Notes under the pieces: model-generated
Told to the model about the DNA's origin: nothing
The model's input: the letters and a program-made list of their open reading frames with translations, nothing else
The model's database searches: none
Made by a program: the position numbers and the translations under genes
Assembly (NCBI RefSeq): GCF_900172375.1
Contig: NZ_FWFS01000010.1
Location: 1 to 64,000 of the forward strand
From: Aquimixticola soesokkakensis
GTDB taxonomy: Bacteria; Pseudomonadota; Alphaproteobacteria; Rhodobacterales; Rhodobacteraceae
Direction: 5' to 3'
DNA: 64,000 bases
Part shown: piece by piece, positions 1 to 8,172 of the stretch
Numbering within the stretch: position 1 is the first letter of the stretch
Layout: each line of letters begins with the position of its first letter

Positions 1-835
1 CCTCACATCGCCAGCGTCGTGACATGATCCTTCTGGCATATATCCGCGAACAACATCGGCTCAGCTTGGGCAGCTATGGCCGTCCGCGCATGACGCAGGA
101 ATTGAAGGAACTGGGTCTTCAAGTTGGCCAGCGCCGCGTCGCCCGGGTTCGTCGGGAAAACAGCGCCCCACGCTGTTTTCTGATCCTCCTCACTGCGTGA
201 CAACGGCATTCAGGTTCTGCGCAGCCGTAAATTCAAGCGCACGACCGACAGCGACCACAGCTTCAACATCGCCCCGAACCGTCTGAACCAGGACTTCACG
301 GCGACGGCGCCAAACCAGAAGTGGGCCGGGGACATCACTTATATCTGGACCCGCGAGGGTTGGTCCTATTTGTCTGTTATTATTGATCTATATTCGCGGC
401 GTGTGATCGGTTGGGCGATCAGTAACCGCATGAAGCAGGACTTGGCGCTACGTGCCTTGGACATGGCTACAGCTCTGCGTCGGCCACCGCCTGGCTGCAT
501 TCATCATACCCCCTCTCGGGCTATTTCCTCCGGAAATACCCTGCCGGGCAGTGGATCGTGGTGCGCAATACTGTGCCCACGAGTACCAGAAGCGTCTTCG
601 TCGTCACAAACTCTTGCCTTCGATGAGCGGCAAAGGAAATTGCTTTGATAATTCGGCTGTCGAGAGCTTCTTCAAATCCCTCAAGGCCGAGCTGATCTGG
701 CGAAACACATGGCAAACACGCCGGGATGTCGAGGTCGCGGTGTTCGAATACATCAACGGCTTCTACAACCCGCGCAGGCGCCATTCAGCATTGGACGGCA
801 AATCACCCGTGGCGCTCGAAAAACTCGCCGCATAA
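1..835 (+). pseudogene. IS3-family transposase OrfB, frameshifted
   Basis: Three blocks in three frames make one OrfB. Block one has the HTH_21-like part (SYGRPRMTQELKELGLQVGQ, about 72-161). Block two has the start of the DDE integrase core (WAGDITYIWTREGW, then VIIDLYSRRVIGW, about 205-510). Block three resumes at DRGAQYCAHEYQKRL and runs through GNCFDNSAVESFFKSLKAE to a normal C-terminus (554-835). The catalytic residues D (GDITY), D (DRG) and E (VESFFK) are all present but split between frames. Rejoining the blocks needs removal of about 162-204 and about 511-553, each near 43 nt. The 5' end is cut by the window edge. No functional product is expected. Confidence 0.85.
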
Positions 836-873
836 CATGAGTAACACACCGGAACAGAAACGGTGCAAGTCCA
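1..873 (+). mobile_element. IS3-family element A, degenerate, left end outside window
   Basis: The body is a broken IS3-family OrfB. The right end appears to be the segment just after the orfB stop, which read from the other strand starts TGGACTTGCACCGTTTC. It abuts the interrupted OrfB of a second, oppositely oriented IS3 relative at about 872, so A seems to have inserted into B or recombined with it. The left terminal repeat and any target duplication lie outside the window. The element cannot be autonomous because its orfB is frameshifted and no orfA is visible. Confidence 0.7.
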
Positions 874-1118
874 GACGGGCAACGCGGTTCTCGGATACAA
901 CCTCGCCCATATCGATCAGGTCATCATAGAACTTGCGGTATCCATAGACCTTACCGCTGTCTTTCCACGCCTGCTTCACCAGCTTGGTCTGACGCCGATC
1001 TTCCTGCGCACGCTGGCTTAAGGGTTCCTTAACCCATGCATAGAGACCGCTCGGGTGGACGCTCAGCATCTTGCACAGAACGCGGACAGGATGCTGCTCG
1101 CGATGCGCGCGTACTCAC
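872..1118 (-). pseudogene. IS3-family OrfB, N-terminal fragment
   Basis: The readable part is VLCKMLSVHPSGLYAWV and then GYRKFYDDL with SENRVARL, typical of the N-terminal HTH_21 region of IS3 OrfB proteins. After VARL the frame runs into the terminal sequence of element A and family resemblance stops. The 5' part, where AKVKYAFI would be expected, also looks shortened. The DDE core is missing, so this is a fragment without function. Confidence 0.7.
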
Positions 1119-1425
1119 TTTGCATCCCTGGCGAAGTACGCGCTCAGCATTGTCCTCGGACCAATGGCGGACAAGCCTCGCCCTATTTTAGGATGTCGCG
1201 CTCCGCCGTGACCCGGGCCAGTTCTTTCTTGAGCCGGCGAACTTCGGCATCCTGATCCGTCTGCCTCAGCGCCTTCGAAAATTGCGCCATCCAAGTATAC
1301 AGCGACTTGGTGCTCACCCCGAGCCGTTCAGCCACCTCCTTGACCGAATAACCCCGCTTCGTGACCTGCGCCACCGCATCGATCTTGAACTCATCCGAGT
1401 AGCGAATTTGCCCTGACATTTGCAT
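1115..1425 (-). pseudogene. IS3-family OrfA, interrupted near its C-terminus
   Basis: The first 80 residues form a normal IS3 OrfA (HTH_Tnp_1): SGQIRYSDEFKIDAVAQV, then VKEVAERLGVSTKSLYTW, and a leucine-zipper-like tail ending ERDILK at a premature TAG at about 1183. The expected tail AYFARDAK reappears at 1115-1141 in another frame. Between them is a foreign segment with an inverted repeat (TTGTCC...GGACAA on either strand). The A-rich slippery site normally used to make the OrfAB fusion is lost. The start is ATG at 1425. Confidence 0.7.
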
Positions 1426-1574
1426 CGTCCTTTGCTTCCAAAATTATCAAGCAAAGCGTCTACAAATCTAGGGGCTAATCACCGATCGGCTCCGACTTGG
1501 CCCTCAGTGAACCTGCCCCCGCGCGTGTCCTTTACACGCGTTCCGTCGGCGCATGGGGGCGGTAATCCTGTGGA

Positions 1575-2009
1575 TCAGCGGCGCTCGCGCATCGTTGCGG
1601 TCACGGCGCTTTCCTCGGTCGCGGCGAACTGCATGGCGCTGATTTTCCAGCCGGTGGCGCGGCGGCGCAGCGTGACGAGGCCGAAATACGGGCCCTCTTC
1701 CAGCCGCGCGCCCTTGCTGACATAGCGGGTTTCATAGGCTGCTTTCAGGCTGTCGTGCCCGTCAAAGCTCGCCTCAAGGCAACGGCGCACCATATGGGTA
1801 TGCTCGCGCACCTTCATCTGTTGAATGAAACTGGCGCAGATCGCCCGCATCTCCTCAAGATTATGCGCGACGATCCTGTGCTCCATCGTTTCGAGCGTGC
1901 AGGGGATGTCGCACCACGCAAGCGTTGCATCCAAATCCCCCGACAGTGTTGCATCGCCCTGGCGATCCAGAAAATCCTGCGCGATCATGCGGGCTTCATC
2001 GCTGTTCAT
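1575..2009 (-). CDS. NTF2/SnoaL-like fold protein, function unknown
   Basis: The 144-aa protein opens with a helix (NSDEARMIAQDFLDRQGDA) and continues as alternating strands typical of the cone-shaped NTF2-like superfamily: a pocket-lining segment around AWCDIPCTLETMEHRIV, then RRCLEASFDGHD, and a closing strand GWKISAMQFA. No signal peptide or membrane segment is visible. Such proteins may be small-molecule-binding enzymes or accessory domains, and nothing here fixes a substrate. The gene stands alone on the minus strand next to the IS remnants, upstream and divergent from the quinone oxidoreductase. The start at 2009 has AGGATA a short way upstream. Confidence 0.7.
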   Translation of the reverse strand: MNSDEARMIAQDFLDRQGDATLSGDLDATLAWCDIPCTLETMEHRIVAHNLEEMRAICASFIQQMKVREHTHMVRRCLEASFDGHDSLKAAYETRYVSKGARLEEGPYFGLVTLRRRATGWKISAMQFAATEESAVTATMRERR

Positions 2010-2263
2010 TCACGGTATCCTGCAAGATGGCGGTTCGGGGTGGCTCTGGATCAGGCTCGCCTCGAAGATCAAAAAATGCAAGTCCAACTGCGCAGGCGCA
2101 TCGCAATCCTCACATCAAGACAGGATCAAGCGATGCCCCGCCGTCGCCGCAGCCGCACGACGAAAGGACATTCGACAATCCGTGATATCTGTGGCTGAAT
2201 TCGGCAAAACGGCCCGCCGCTTGCCGGTGCTTTGGGCGTTGCCCACGACATAAAGGATCCTCC

Positions 2264-3223
2264 ATGCGCGCCTTGCAAGTTCAGACCCTGTCCAGCCCCC
2301 CGATCCTGTGCGACCTGCCCCTGCCGACGCCCCGGGGCACAGAACTGCGCATCGCCGTCAAGGCCTGTGCGTTGAATTTTGCCGACACGCTGATGGTCAG
2401 CGGACGCTATCAGGACACGCCGCAAGTGCCCTTTGTTCTGGGGCTTGAGGTGGCGGGCGTGATCGATGCGGTGGGTCCGGATGTGGCGGGGTTTGCGCCG
2501 GGCATGCGCGTGATGGCCTATTGCGGGTCCGGCGGGCTGGCGCAATTCCTCTGCGTGGAAAGCGCGCGGGTGATCGAGATCCCCGATTCGCTCGGGTTCA
2601 ACGCTGCAGCCGCCCTGCAAGTGGCCTATGGCACCTCGCATATGGCCCTGACACATAAAGGACATCTGCAAGCGGGCGAGCGGCTGGTGGTCACAGGTGC
2701 TGCCGGCGGGGTCGGCTTGACGGCGGTGGAAATCGGCAAGCAACTGGGGGCTGAGGTCATCGCAATTGCGCGCGGTGCGGATAAGCTGGCCATCGCGAAA
2801 TCCGCAGGCGCCGATCACCTGATCGATGCCCAAAGCGATGACATAAGGGCGCAGGTTCTGGCCCTTGGCGGCGCGGATGTGGTCTACGATGCTGTTGGCA
2901 GCCCCCTGTTCGAGCCCCTGTTTCGCGCCACGAACCCCGACGGGCGCATTCTGGTGATCGGCTTTGCGGGCGGCACCGTGCCACAGGTCAAACTCAACCA
3001 TATGCTGGTGAAAAACATCACTCTGAGCGGATTTTACTTCGGGGCCTATGCCACATTCGCGCCCGAGCCGATGCGCCGCACCCTTGGCGCATTGGCCGCC
3101 TGGGTGGCCGAGGGCAAGCTGCATCCGCATATTTCGCATGTGCTGCCACTAGAGCGCGCCCAAGAGGGACTGGATTTACTGCGGGATCGCGGCGCGACCG
3201 GCAAGGTCGTGATCGAGATCTAG
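2264..3223 (+). CDS. NADPH:quinone oxidoreductase family protein (MDR superfamily)
   Basis: This 319-aa medium-chain dehydrogenase/reductase is of the zinc-free quinone oxidoreductase type. An N-terminal GroES-like domain (ALNFADTLMVSGRYQ, about 37-50) precedes a Rossmann domain with the nucleotide-binding turn AAGGVG (146-151) and a C-terminal segment GATGKVVIEI. The zinc-ligand cysteine cluster of alcohol dehydrogenases is missing, which fits Qor-like reduction of quinones or enoyl substrates with NADPH. It probably acts in the cytoplasm. The RBS AGGATCC lies just before ATG. It converges with a lysR gene whose stop is only 3 nt away. The true substrate is not deducible. Confidence 0.9.
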   Translation: MRALQVQTLSSPPILCDLPLPTPRGTELRIAVKACALNFADTLMVSGRYQDTPQVPFVLGLEVAGVIDAVGPDVAGFAPGMRVMAYCGSGGLAQFLCVESARVIEIPDSLGFNAAAALQVAYGTSHMALTHKGHLQAGERLVVTGAAGGVGLTAVEIGKQLGAEVIAIARGADKLAIAKSAGADHLIDAQSDDIRAQVLALGGADVVYDAVGSPLFEPLFRATNPDGRILVIGFAGGTVPQVKLNHMLVKNITLSGFYFGAYATFAPEPMRRTLGALAAWVAEGKLHPHISHVLPLERAQEGLDLLRDRGATGKVVIEI

Positions 3224-3226
3224 CGC

Positions 3227-4105
3227 TTATTCGGCGGCGTGACGGGTCGCCAGACGCCGTGAGAAAGCGTTTCGAATTAGGTCCTTGAGGTTGCTTACCG
3301 CCGCATTGGCGGGCACAGCCGAGGCGTAGAGATTGATCTTTTTGTGCTGCAGGGCGGGCAGCGCGCCGTTGTGGGAAATCGCTTCGCAAAACGGCGGCTG
3401 TGACCCTTCGAACAGGACATGCACCGCCAAATCTGCCGAGACCGAGGCCTCGATGGTGCGCGTCATGTCGCTTTCGACGGCCATTTCCCACGGGATTCCG
3501 GCCTCGTCCAGCGCCGACAGCACCCCTTTGCGAAAAATGCAGCGATGCTCGAAGGCAAGGCGCAGCGGCCGTTGCCGCCAAGCCGCCCCGTTTTGCGCGC
3601 CGATCCAGACCAGCGGCAATTCGGCCAGCGTTTCCCCGCCATGGCCGCAGTCGTCCTCGGTGGTGAGAATCACGTCGCATTCGCCCCGCGCAAAGCATTC
3701 CTTGAGCGCCACGGTGTAGGAGCTTTCCAGTTGCACCTTCATCCGCGGAAAATTGGCCGAGAACTGCTGCAGCACCTGCGGGATCGCGGGATAGACCACA
3801 TCATGCGGCACACCGAGCCGGATCACGCCCTCGTATTCCTGCGCCGTCAGCCGCGCATAGACCTCGTCGTTCAATTCCAGCATGCGCCGCGCGTAGCTCA
3901 AAAGCTGTTCGCCATTTGCCGTCAATGACACGGTGCGCGCAGAGCGGTCCAGAAGCGTCAGCCCCAAGCCCTCTTCCAGGCGTTTGAGCTGCATCGACAC
4001 CGCAGATTGCGTGAGGTTGAGAAAGCCCGCCGCCTTGGTCACGCCGCCCGTATCGGCCACGGCCACAAAGCTGCGCAGGGCTGTCAGATCAAGGTTGCGG
4101 GCCAT
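3227..4105 (-). CDS. LysR-family transcriptional regulator
   Basis: The 292-aa protein has an N-terminal winged HTH (LDLTALRSFVAVADTGGVT, then LTQSAVSMQLKRLE, residues 5-64) and a long LysR substrate-binding domain. The start was set at the ATG at 4105, which has ACGGAG 7 nt upstream, rather than at the in-frame codon 33 nt earlier that has no RBS. It is divergent from the DUF1127 gene across a 122-nt gap carrying a 7-bp inverted repeat (4144/4181), so autoregulation and control of that gene are plausible. The inducer is unknown. Confidence 0.9.
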   Translation of the reverse strand: MARNLDLTALRSFVAVADTGGVTKAAGFLNLTQSAVSMQLKRLEEGLGLTLLDRSARTVSLTANGEQLLSYARRMLELNDEVYARLTAQEYEGVIRLGVPHDVVYPAIPQVLQQFSANFPRMKVQLESSYTVALKECFARGECDVILTTEDDCGHGGETLAELPLVWIGAQNGAAWRQRPLRLAFEHRCIFRKGVLSALDEAGIPWEMAVESDMTRTIEASVSADLAVHVLFEGSQPPFCEAISHNGALPALQHKKINLYASAVPANAAVSNLKDLIRNAFSRRLATRHAAE

Positions 4106-4143
4106 ATCAATCTCCGTGATGTGTTTCGTCAAAAACATTCGTT

Positions 4144-4187
4144 ATCAGAATTGACCATAATGGCGCATACATATCAAGTCTTCTGAT
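4144..4187. promoter_or_regulatory. Candidate LysR operator: inverted repeat ATCAGAA/TTCTGAT
   Basis: Perfect 7-bp inverted arms lie at 4144-4150 and 4181-4187, about 37 bp apart, in the AT-rich gap between lysR and the divergent DUF1127 gene. LysR tetramers usually bind two sites over 50-60 bp in such a position. The assignment is inference from position and symmetry. Confidence 0.35.
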
Positions 4188-4227
4188 GGGAGGCACCAGA
4201 CACATCACCATATCGAAAGGAAATACG

Positions 4228-4461
4228 ATGTCTGCCTTGATCCAGCGCCTGTCCCTCTCGGGACGTTCTATCCGCTTTTCCAGCCTGTCGCTCAAAGGCC
4301 TTTGGTCCGCTCTGGCGCAAATGCAGGCCGTGTCGCGCCAGCGCAAAGCCCTCGCCGATCTGGACCCTGACCTGTTGGACGACATCGGCGTCACCGCCTC
4401 CGAGGCCAGAATCGAAGCCCAGCGCCCTGCATGGGACGTCCGCGCAAGCTGGACCCGTTGA
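4228..4461 (+). CDS. DUF1127 small protein
   Basis: This 77-aa basic protein ends with the DUF1127 signature: a helix with RQRKALADLDPDLLDDIGV followed by TASEARIEAQRPAW. DUF1127 proteins of alphaproteobacteria are small and mostly stress-induced, and some act in RNA or phosphate regulation; the role of this copy is unknown. The start was set at 4228 because GAAAGGA lies 7 nt upstream; an earlier in-frame ATG at 4186 lacks an RBS. A strong hairpin terminator follows the stop. It is divergent from the lysR gene, its likely regulator. Confidence 0.85.
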   Translation: MSALIQRLSLSGRSIRFSSLSLKGLWSALAQMQAVSRQRKALADLDPDLLDDIGVTASEARIEAQRPAWDVRASWTR

Positions 4462-4501
4462 GCCCCCTTCCGGCGCGCGTGCCGCGCCCGACCTCCGCCT
4501 G

Positions 4502-4530
4502 AACGCCTGCTTCCTGGAAGCGGGCGTTTT
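4502..4530 (+). terminator. Intrinsic terminator after the DUF1127 gene
   Basis: A 12-bp stem (AACGCCTGCTTC / GAAGCGGGCGTT, one G-T pair) has a 3-nt loop and is followed by a T-run. Confidence 0.8.
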
Positions 4531-4536
4531 CGTGTT

Positions 4537-4572
4537 CTCCCCGAAATTCTCCGCGAAATTCTCCCCGAAACA
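4537..4572. repeat. Three tandem 12-bp units (CTCCSCGAAAWT-like)
   Basis: Three consecutive 12-nt copies read CTCCCCGAAATT, CTCCGCGAAATT and CTCCCCGAAACA, in the non-coding stretch between the DUF1127 terminator and the Bax-inhibitor gene. Confidence 0.75.
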
Positions 4573-4757
4573 TTCGCCTCAAACCCTCCCGCGATGACGG
4601 GTTTCGCGCATTTGTGACAAGTTTACGCGGTTCAAAGCGATTCTGTTAAACCTCTGCCTTGAATAGCGGGGGCGGATTGCCAATATTCAAACAGAACCCT
4701 GTGATCCGCCTTGCGCGCGGTCGTTGGGAAACGCTTTTGAAACAGGAGAGACGGTCA

Positions 4758-5528
4758 ATGGCTGACTATCAGACGATCCGCGCAGGTGCGGGCACGCGCA
4801 CAGCGCAGATTGATGTAGGGCTTCGCGCCCATATGAACAAAGTGTACGGCACAATGTCCGTGGGCTTGCTGATCACAGCGCTTGCGGCTTGGGCGATTTC
4901 CAACATGGCCGTCAGCGGCACGCCGACCGAATACGCGATGGGCGACGGCACCTACCTGTCCCAATTCGGCTATGCCCTCTACGCCTCCCCGTTGAAATGG
5001 GTGATCATGTTCGCGCCGCTGGTGATGGTTTTCGCCTTTGGGGCCGTGATCAACCGCATCTCCGCCGCTGGCGCGCAGCTGTTCTTTTACGTCTATGCCG
5101 CGCTCATGGGCCTGTCGCTTAGCTCGATTTTCCTTGTGTTTACAGGCATGTCGATTGCGCAGACCTTCCTTGTGACGTCGATCTCCTTCGCCGGTCTCAG
5201 CCTCTATGGCTACACCACGAAAAAAGATCTCTCGGGCATGGGCACCTTCTTGATGATGGGTCTGATCGGGTTGATCGTGGCCTCCATCGTGAACATCTTC
5301 CTTGCGTCCTCGGCGCTGGCCTTTGCGATCTCGGTCATCGGTGTGCTGATCTTTGCAGGTCTCACCGCCTATGACACGCAGTCGATCAAAACGGACTACA
5401 TCGCGCATGCGCAGGCGATGGACAACGAGTGGCTTGGCAAATCCGCCATCATGGGCGCGCTGAAGCTTTACCTCGACTTCATCAACCTGTTCATGTTCCT
5501 GCTGCAATTCATGGGCGACCGCAAATAA
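4758..5528 (+). CDS. Bax inhibitor-1/YccA family membrane protein
   Basis: A 256-aa integral membrane protein with about seven hydrophobic helices, starting VGLLITALAAWAISNMAV after a short cytoplasmic N-terminus. The C-terminal part holds ITSISFAGLSLYGYTTKKDLS-like and AGLTAYDTQSIK motifs, typical of the BI-1/YccA/LFG (UPF0005) family. Bacterial members are pH-sensitive calcium-leak channels or interact with the membrane protease FtsH. The start at 4758 has AGGAGAG upstream; an earlier in-frame ATG at 4659 would add 33 non-conserved residues. A terminator follows directly, so the gene appears monocistronic. Confidence 0.92.
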   Translation: MADYQTIRAGAGTRTAQIDVGLRAHMNKVYGTMSVGLLITALAAWAISNMAVSGTPTEYAMGDGTYLSQFGYALYASPLKWVIMFAPLVMVFAFGAVINRISAAGAQLFFYVYAALMGLSLSSIFLVFTGMSIAQTFLVTSISFAGLSLYGYTTKKDLSGMGTFLMMGLIGLIVASIVNIFLASSALAFAISVIGVLIFAGLTAYDTQSIKTDYIAHAQAMDNEWLGKSAIMGALKLYLDFINLFMFLLQFMGDRK

Positions 5529-5551
5529 GCGCAGCGCTTTCAAAGACATCC

Positions 5552-5580
5552 AAAGGCCGGTCCCTGCGACCGGCCTTTTT
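5552..5580 (+). terminator. Intrinsic terminator after the BI-1 family gene
   Basis: An 11-bp stem AAAGGCCGGTC / GACCGGCCTTT with a 5-nt loop and a run of T. It is nearly symmetric, so it can also serve map on the opposite strand. Confidence 0.85.
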
Positions 5581-5585
5581 CGTTC

Positions 5586-6335
5586 CTAATGCGGCACAGT
5601 GACGATCAGCGGGCCGCGCGGCGTCGCCACCACCGTATGCTCGTATTGAACGACGGGCGCAGAGGGCACCGCGTAGAGCGTCCAGCCATCCGCACCGTCA
5701 TCGGCCCATTCGCCCCCCAAGGACAGAAACGGTTCGACCGTCAAAACCATGCCTTTGGTGATCTTTCGCCGATCGCCACGTGTGGGCCAGGTGGCGATTT
5801 CCTGCGGATATTCGTGCAAGCTGCGCCCCACGCCGTGGCTGGCAAGATTGCGGATCAGCGTATAGCCGCCTTTGCTGGCAAAGCGGCCGACGGCGTTGCC
5901 GATCCCCGCCAAGGGCTTACCCGCGCCGACCTGCGCGATGCCGATTTCCATCGCCTTTTTCCCATCGCGGCACAGGCGCTCGAGCTGGGGGACGACTTTG
6001 CCAAGGCCGAAACTCGCGCCTGTATCGGCAAAGAAGCCGTCTTTTGACGCGGAAACATCGATATTGACCAGATCACCCGCCTTCAACACACGCGGCCCCG
6101 CGATGCCATGGGCGATTTCCTCATTGACGGAAATGCAGGTATGGGCCGGAAAATCATAAGTGGTTTTGGGGGCCGAGACCGCGCCTTCGCGTTCCAGAAA
6201 CCGGCGGCCGATATCGTCCAGTTCCGCGGTCGTCATCCCCGCCTCAATCTGCGCGGCCATGGCGTGCATGGTTTGCGAGACGATGCGCCCGATCTCTTTG
6301 AGGCCCGTCAGTTCGAATTCCTGGGTGATGGTCAT
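5586..6335 (-). CDS. map: Methionine aminopeptidase, type I
   Basis: This 249-aa cytosolic enzyme removes the initiator methionine from nascent proteins. All pita-bread-fold metal ligands are visible: Asp93 (NIDVSA), Asp104 (FADTGA), His167 (ASHGVGR), Glu201 (LTVEPF) and Glu232 (YEHTVV), with the substrate-contacting His76 in AHGIAG. Length and spacing match the E. coli enzyme and there is no N-terminal zinc-finger extension. The start at 6335 is preceded by GACGAGG; a longer start at MAKPHSS would add 11 residues. A metallo-hydrolase gene lies 91 nt upstream on the same strand. Confidence 0.95.
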   Translation of the reverse strand: MTITQEFELTGLKEIGRIVSQTMHAMAAQIEAGMTTAELDDIGRRFLEREGAVSAPKTTYDFPAHTCISVNEEIAHGIAGPRVLKAGDLVNIDVSASKDGFFADTGASFGLGKVVPQLERLCRDGKKAMEIGIAQVGAGKPLAGIGNAVGRFASKGGYTLIRNLASHGVGRSLHEYPQEIATWPTRGDRRKITKGMVLTVEPFLSLGGEWADDGADGWTLYAVPSAPVVQYEHTVVATPRGPLIVTVPH

Positions 6336-6426
6336 ACGGGCCTCGTCACTGCTGTGTGGCTTGGCCATCGCATGTGGGGCGGGATGCGCCAAGCCGTGCC
6401 CGCGCAACACCGCCGTTTCACGCCGC

Positions 6427-7116
6427 TTACAGCTCGATGGCCTGAAGAACTTCCGGCTCGATCACCTGCACCCCCGGCAGGCCCTCTTTCATCTTGTCGG
6501 CATTTTGTTCCAGCATCGGGAAGGTGCGATAATGGCAGGGAATCACGGTTTCAAAGTTGAAGAACCGTTTGGCCGCATAGGTCGCGCGCGCCATGTCCAT
6601 GGTGAAATGGCCGCCCGCGCTCAGGATGCCGATCTGGGGGTGGTGCAATTCCTCAAAGACCATCATGTCGGCCATTACATCGGTGTCGCCGGAGAAATAG
6701 ATCGTCTTGCCCTCGCCGGCGATCATAAAGCCCGCTTCCGTGCCGCCGTAAATCGGCCCGTTTTCGGTGGGCATAGACGAGGAATGCGAAGCGGACACCA
6801 TTGTCACTGCCACCCCGTCGAGGGTGATCGTGCCGCCTTTGTTGAACCCCTGCGCATCGACCCCTTTGGATTTCCAGTAGTTCGCCAGTTCCACGATCGT
6901 ATAGACCTTTACGCCCAATTCGCCCGACAGCCGCGCCGCATCGCCGGTGTGGTCCCCATGTCCGTGGCTGATGAAAATGGCCGTCGTGCCCGTGATCGCC
7001 TGCGCAACCTGATCGTCGCGGATCGACGGATTGCCGGTAATCCACGGATCGACCAGCAGCACTTCATTGCCGATTTCAAAACGGAAGGCACCATGCCCGA
7101 GCCAGATGATTTTCAT
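6427..7116 (-). CDS. Metal-dependent hydrolase, UPF0173/metallo-beta-lactamase fold
   Basis: A 229-aa single-domain metallo-beta-lactamase-fold protein. The zinc-binding signature HGHGDH is at residues 51-56, and later metal-ligand regions include the Asp in FSGDTDV and the His in ILSAGGHF and IPCHYRTF. The N-terminus MKIIWLGHGAFRFE is typical of the UPF0173 group, whose in vivo substrates are unknown. AGGAGAG precedes ATG at 7116. It lies upstream of map on the same strand and divergent from the ceramidase-like gene, with only 60 nt between the two starts, so promoters must overlap. Confidence 0.88.
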   Translation of the reverse strand: MKIIWLGHGAFRFEIGNEVLLVDPWITGNPSIRDDQVAQAITGTTAIFISHGHGDHTGDAARLSGELGVKVYTIVELANYWKSKGVDAQGFNKGGTITLDGVAVTMVSASHSSSMPTENGPIYGGTEAGFMIAGEGKTIYFSGDTDVMADMMVFEELHHPQIGILSAGGHFTMDMARATYAAKRFFNFETVIPCHYRTFPMLEQNADKMKEGLPGVQVIEPEVLQAIEL

Positions 7117-7176
7117 CGTTCTCTCCTGAGAATTGCGGTTTAAAACAGAGTGTAGAGTGCGCAGGGAGCTTGTCAC

Positions 7177-7815
7177 ATGAATTGGACTTCACAGGTCGAT
7201 GAATATTGTGAGCGGATTGATTTCACGTTCTGGTCCGAACCCCTCAATGCTTTGACAAATCTGGCCTTTATCCTCGCCGCTGTGTTGGTCTGGCGGCAGG
7301 CGCGCGGCAAGGGGCGCCTGCTGACGGCCGTGCTGTTCGTCATCGGCTGCGGGTCGTTTGCCTTTCACACCTTTGCCACGCGGTGGGCCTCGATGGCCGA
7401 TGTGCTGCCGATCCTTGCCTTCATCCTATGCTATCTCTTTGCGGCCAATCGCGACTTTCTGGGTCTCTCCAACGTCAAAGCCACGCTTGCCACTTTGGCC
7501 TTTTTTCCTTTTGCCGCCCTCACCGTCCCGCTGTTTTCGATGTTGCCCATTGGCGCGTCGGCGGGCTATGCGCCGGTGCCGGTGCTCTTGCTGGGCTATG
7601 CCTTTGTCTTGCGCCGCTCCGCCCCGCAGACCGCGCGCGGGCTTACCATTGGTGCCGCCCTTTTGCTGATCTCGCTCACTTTTCGCACGCTGGACGGACC
7701 GCTCTGCGCAAACTGGCCTTCGGGCACGCATTTTCTGTGGCACATCCTGAACGCGACCCTGCTGGGCTGGCTCATTCTGGTCCATGCCCGCCAGCAGAGC
7801 GCCAGCAATACTTGA
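7177..7815 (+). CDS. Ceramidase-domain (alkaline ceramidase family) membrane protein
   Basis: A 212-aa protein with about seven transmembrane helices. Features of the alkaline ceramidase/PAQR-like CREST superfamily are present: FAFHTFA (His64), Asp75 in SMADVL, and C-terminal HFLWH (His185 and His189), giving the three-histidine zinc site expected in this family. The N-terminal DEYCERIDFTFWSEPLNALT also fits. Known relatives cleave the amide bond of ceramides. Whether this organism has sphingolipids is unknown, so an N-acyl amino lipid hydrolase or another amide hydrolase is equally possible. Confidence 0.85.
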   Translation: MNWTSQVDEYCERIDFTFWSEPLNALTNLAFILAAVLVWRQARGKGRLLTAVLFVIGCGSFAFHTFATRWASMADVLPILAFILCYLFAANRDFLGLSNVKATLATLAFFPFAALTVPLFSMLPIGASAGYAPVPVLLLGYAFVLRRSAPQTARGLTIGAALLLISLTFRTLDGPLCANWPSGTHFLWHILNATLLGWLILVHARQQSASNT

Positions 7816-7884
7816 AGCCCGCCCGCGCCCGCGCTAAAGCCTGTGACAAGAAATCAGGCCGAGTGAAAAAAGGGGAGATGTCCC

Positions 7885-8172
7885 ATGTCCATCGACATTG
7901 ATACCGCGCGCCGCGTGGCCAAACTTGCCCGCATCCGCGTCGCAGAAGAGCGCCTGCCCGCGCTGGCCGAAGAATTCAACGCCGTGCTCGGCTTTATCGA
8001 ACAGTTGGGCGAAGTGGATGTGGAGGGCGTCGAGCCGATGACCTCCGTGACGCCCCAGCGCCTCTATCGGCGCAGCGATGGCGTCACCGATGGCAATCAA
8101 CAAGACAAAATCCTCAAGAACGCGCCCGATGCGCGCGAAGGCTTTTTCGCAGTCCCCAAGGTGGTTGAATAA
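7885..8172 (+). CDS. gatC: Glutamyl/aspartyl-tRNA amidotransferase subunit C
   Basis: The 95-aa subunit stabilises GatA-GatB in the enzyme that turns misacylated Glu-tRNA(Gln) or Asp-tRNA(Asn) into Gln- and Asn-tRNA. The family pattern is clear: [13 protein letters not shown], then [22 protein letters not shown] and the C-terminal [27 protein letters not shown] provides a strong RBS. The stop and the gatA start overlap as TAATG, so translation is coupled. gatB is not in the window. Confidence 0.97.
   Translation: MSIDIDTARRVAKLARIRVAEERLPALAEEFNAVLGFIEQLGEVDVEGVEPMTSVTPQRLYRRSDGVTDGNQQDKILKNAPDAREGFFAVPKVVE

Larger units (their letters stand above)
872..1475 (-). mobile_element. IS3-family element B, truncated remnant
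   Basis: On the minus strand an orfA (1425 downwards) is followed by the first part of an orfB that stops being recognisable at about 872, where the end of element A begins. The outer end is not certain; it probably lies near 1460-1480, in the AT-richer stretch upstream of orfA. The catalytic core of its OrfB is absent from the window, so the element is dead unless it continues on the far side of element A. Confidence 0.65.

Noticed and set aside
2126-3139. A 337-codon minus-strand frame opposite the quinone oxidoreductase
   Set aside because: The plus-strand gene has a Rossmann motif and an RBS; the minus frame has no recognisable domain.
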